DNA from: Hypsibius dujardini
Lineage: Eukaryota; Tardigrada; Eutardigrada; Parachela; Hypsibiidae
Length of the DNA stretch: 43,787 nt
Assembly (NCBI GenBank): GCA_001579985.1
Contig: LRSR01010210.1
Span: forward strand, 1-43,787
Direction of reading: 5' to 3'
Shown here: positions 42,802 to 43,787 of the stretch, one piece after another
How the letters are laid out: each line of letters opens with the position of its first letter
Numbering within the stretch: the first letter of the stretch is position 1
Position numbers and translations under genes: made by a program
The notes under the pieces: generated by a model
Database searches by the model: none
Seen by the model: only the letters and a program-made list of their open reading frames with translations
What the model was told of the DNA's origin: nothing

Positions 42802-43787
42802 TTTGAAGGAGAACTGCTATCTCAAGCTCACAGAAAGTTATTAACCAATGGAAGGGATTCAGGAAAAATTACGAAAAAACCGCACTTTGTATTAATGCAA
42901 AATTACTATTCAGGGACATGAACAAAGTATTGGAAAATATTAACGGATTCTCTTTAGATTCCCCGGGCTTATGAGCTCAGAAGAGCTGGACGTGTACCAG
43001 CATTTTTGTATGATGATTCGGGAATTACCTATCCTCAGCTGGGATTCAGAGGGGCAGGACATTGTGTGACATTATTTGGCCCAGGGCGTTTATTACGGTT
43101 TGCCATGGCGGCCTGAAATCTTTCACTCGTTACTCCCCCACACACGCAGGCCCGTAAAGGAATACACCACGTTGTAGCGCGTGATGGATGATCTTCAAAG
43201 AAGCCCCACAGCTAAGGTCGCGTTCACGTGCTGCGCGTGGGAGCGGACCCTTCTTTTCACGCAGCAACGGACACGTTACCTTTTCCGTAAGCCCTCAAGA
43301 TCCTTCACAGGGTATTTCCAGATGAATCGCTGATCCCAAACAGTGATATACTGGTTGAAGGTCAAACTCATCGGGATATTGGACATAATTTGTTGTGAGA
43401 CGGCAGTGTTTATGGGGCGGTTGCAAGATTATGCCAGTAATATTGGCCCAACGCCACTTGTTTGAGACTAAGCGCCATTTTGAATCGAACCAACAATTCG
43501 TCCATTAATGCATGAACAGAAAAGCTCAGAGCCAGTGAGTATTTTTCAAACACAGCTTAACGTACATGATCCTTAATGGGTCACTAATGACTGGGCGAAC
43601 GGACAATCTTGAGCAATAATGACAGCACCGCGCCAGCCCCGGAACGGTAGAATTGACTCATTGAGAAGAAGAAAATCTGCCAATAAATGGACATGGAATG
43701 AAGAAAAGTAACGAGCGCGAGGCAAATTAGAAAGATGGATGAATTGAAAAGGAATGGAATATGGATGCACAACGCGTAATACAAGCT
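42802..43787. other. Right-edge region
   Basis: No assigned gene. A minus-strand frame open at the right edge ends at 43584. Its hydrophobic stretches (FLICLALVTFLHSMSI; AVLSLLLKI) could be the last exon of another membrane protein, but this is weak. Confidence 0.35.

Noticed and set aside
42097-42921. A 274-codon plus-strand frame opposite the right GPCR, with a similar one at 39977-40498
   Set aside because: Antisense shadow of the GPCR coding sequence; composition is charged and unlike any known domain, and both arise from the shared sense sequence.

Overview
The window is nuclear DNA of an invertebrate metazoan. It carries spliced genes with mostly short GT-AG introns, animal-only families (rhodopsin-class GPCRs, a P2X channel, a BARX-type homeobox gene, MARVEL four-helix proteins, LRR receptors), abundant (GACA)n/(TGTC)n and (ATTG)n microsatellites, and one run of Ns. 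The combination would suit a small protostome. A tardigrade is one possibility, since a P2X receptor is known from Hypsibius, but the sequence alone does not prove the phylum. All exon structures were built by hand from open frames, splice sites, phase and family similarity. No search was run.

Layout, left to right: the 5' end of an unidentified minus-strand gene at the edge (1-79); a two-exon orphan GPCR (829-3264) followed by a decayed paralogue (3658-4756); two tandem four-exon MARVEL genes (5584-6696, 7720-8605) with matching intron phases and a shared upstream block; a gene-poor stretch with a foldback element and frame-broken coding relics (8606-13072); a four-exon orphan GPCR (13073-15534); a single-exon BLOC1S6/pallidin-like gene (16522-17034); a six-exon carnosine N-methyltransferase-like gene on the minus strand (17856-20262); an eleven-exon P2X receptor (20616-23866); a four-exon BARX-like homeobox gene (25441-27496); two LRR type I membrane receptors on the minus strand (28872-31679, 34940-37584) that form a tandem segmental duplication; and two single-exon orphan GPCRs on the minus strand (39614-40645, 41785-42801).

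The genes do not form a pathway. Several are surface or membrane proteins of the kind used in signalling (GPCRs, P2X, LRR, MARVEL). The strongest theme is local duplication: four tandem pairs at different stages (one copy dead, both intact, one with a new tail, both partly homogenised by apparent gene conversion).

The most interesting non-genic signals are: complementary GACA/TGTC repeats in introns that flank the same exons of both the methyltransferase gene and the P2X gene; a hAT-like MITE with terminal inverted repeats and a perfect 8-bp target duplication in the intron of LRR copy 1; a different foldback element in the intron of LRR copy 2; and a cytoplasmic tail in LRR copy 2 that begins in re-duplicated ectodomain-coding DNA read in another frame.
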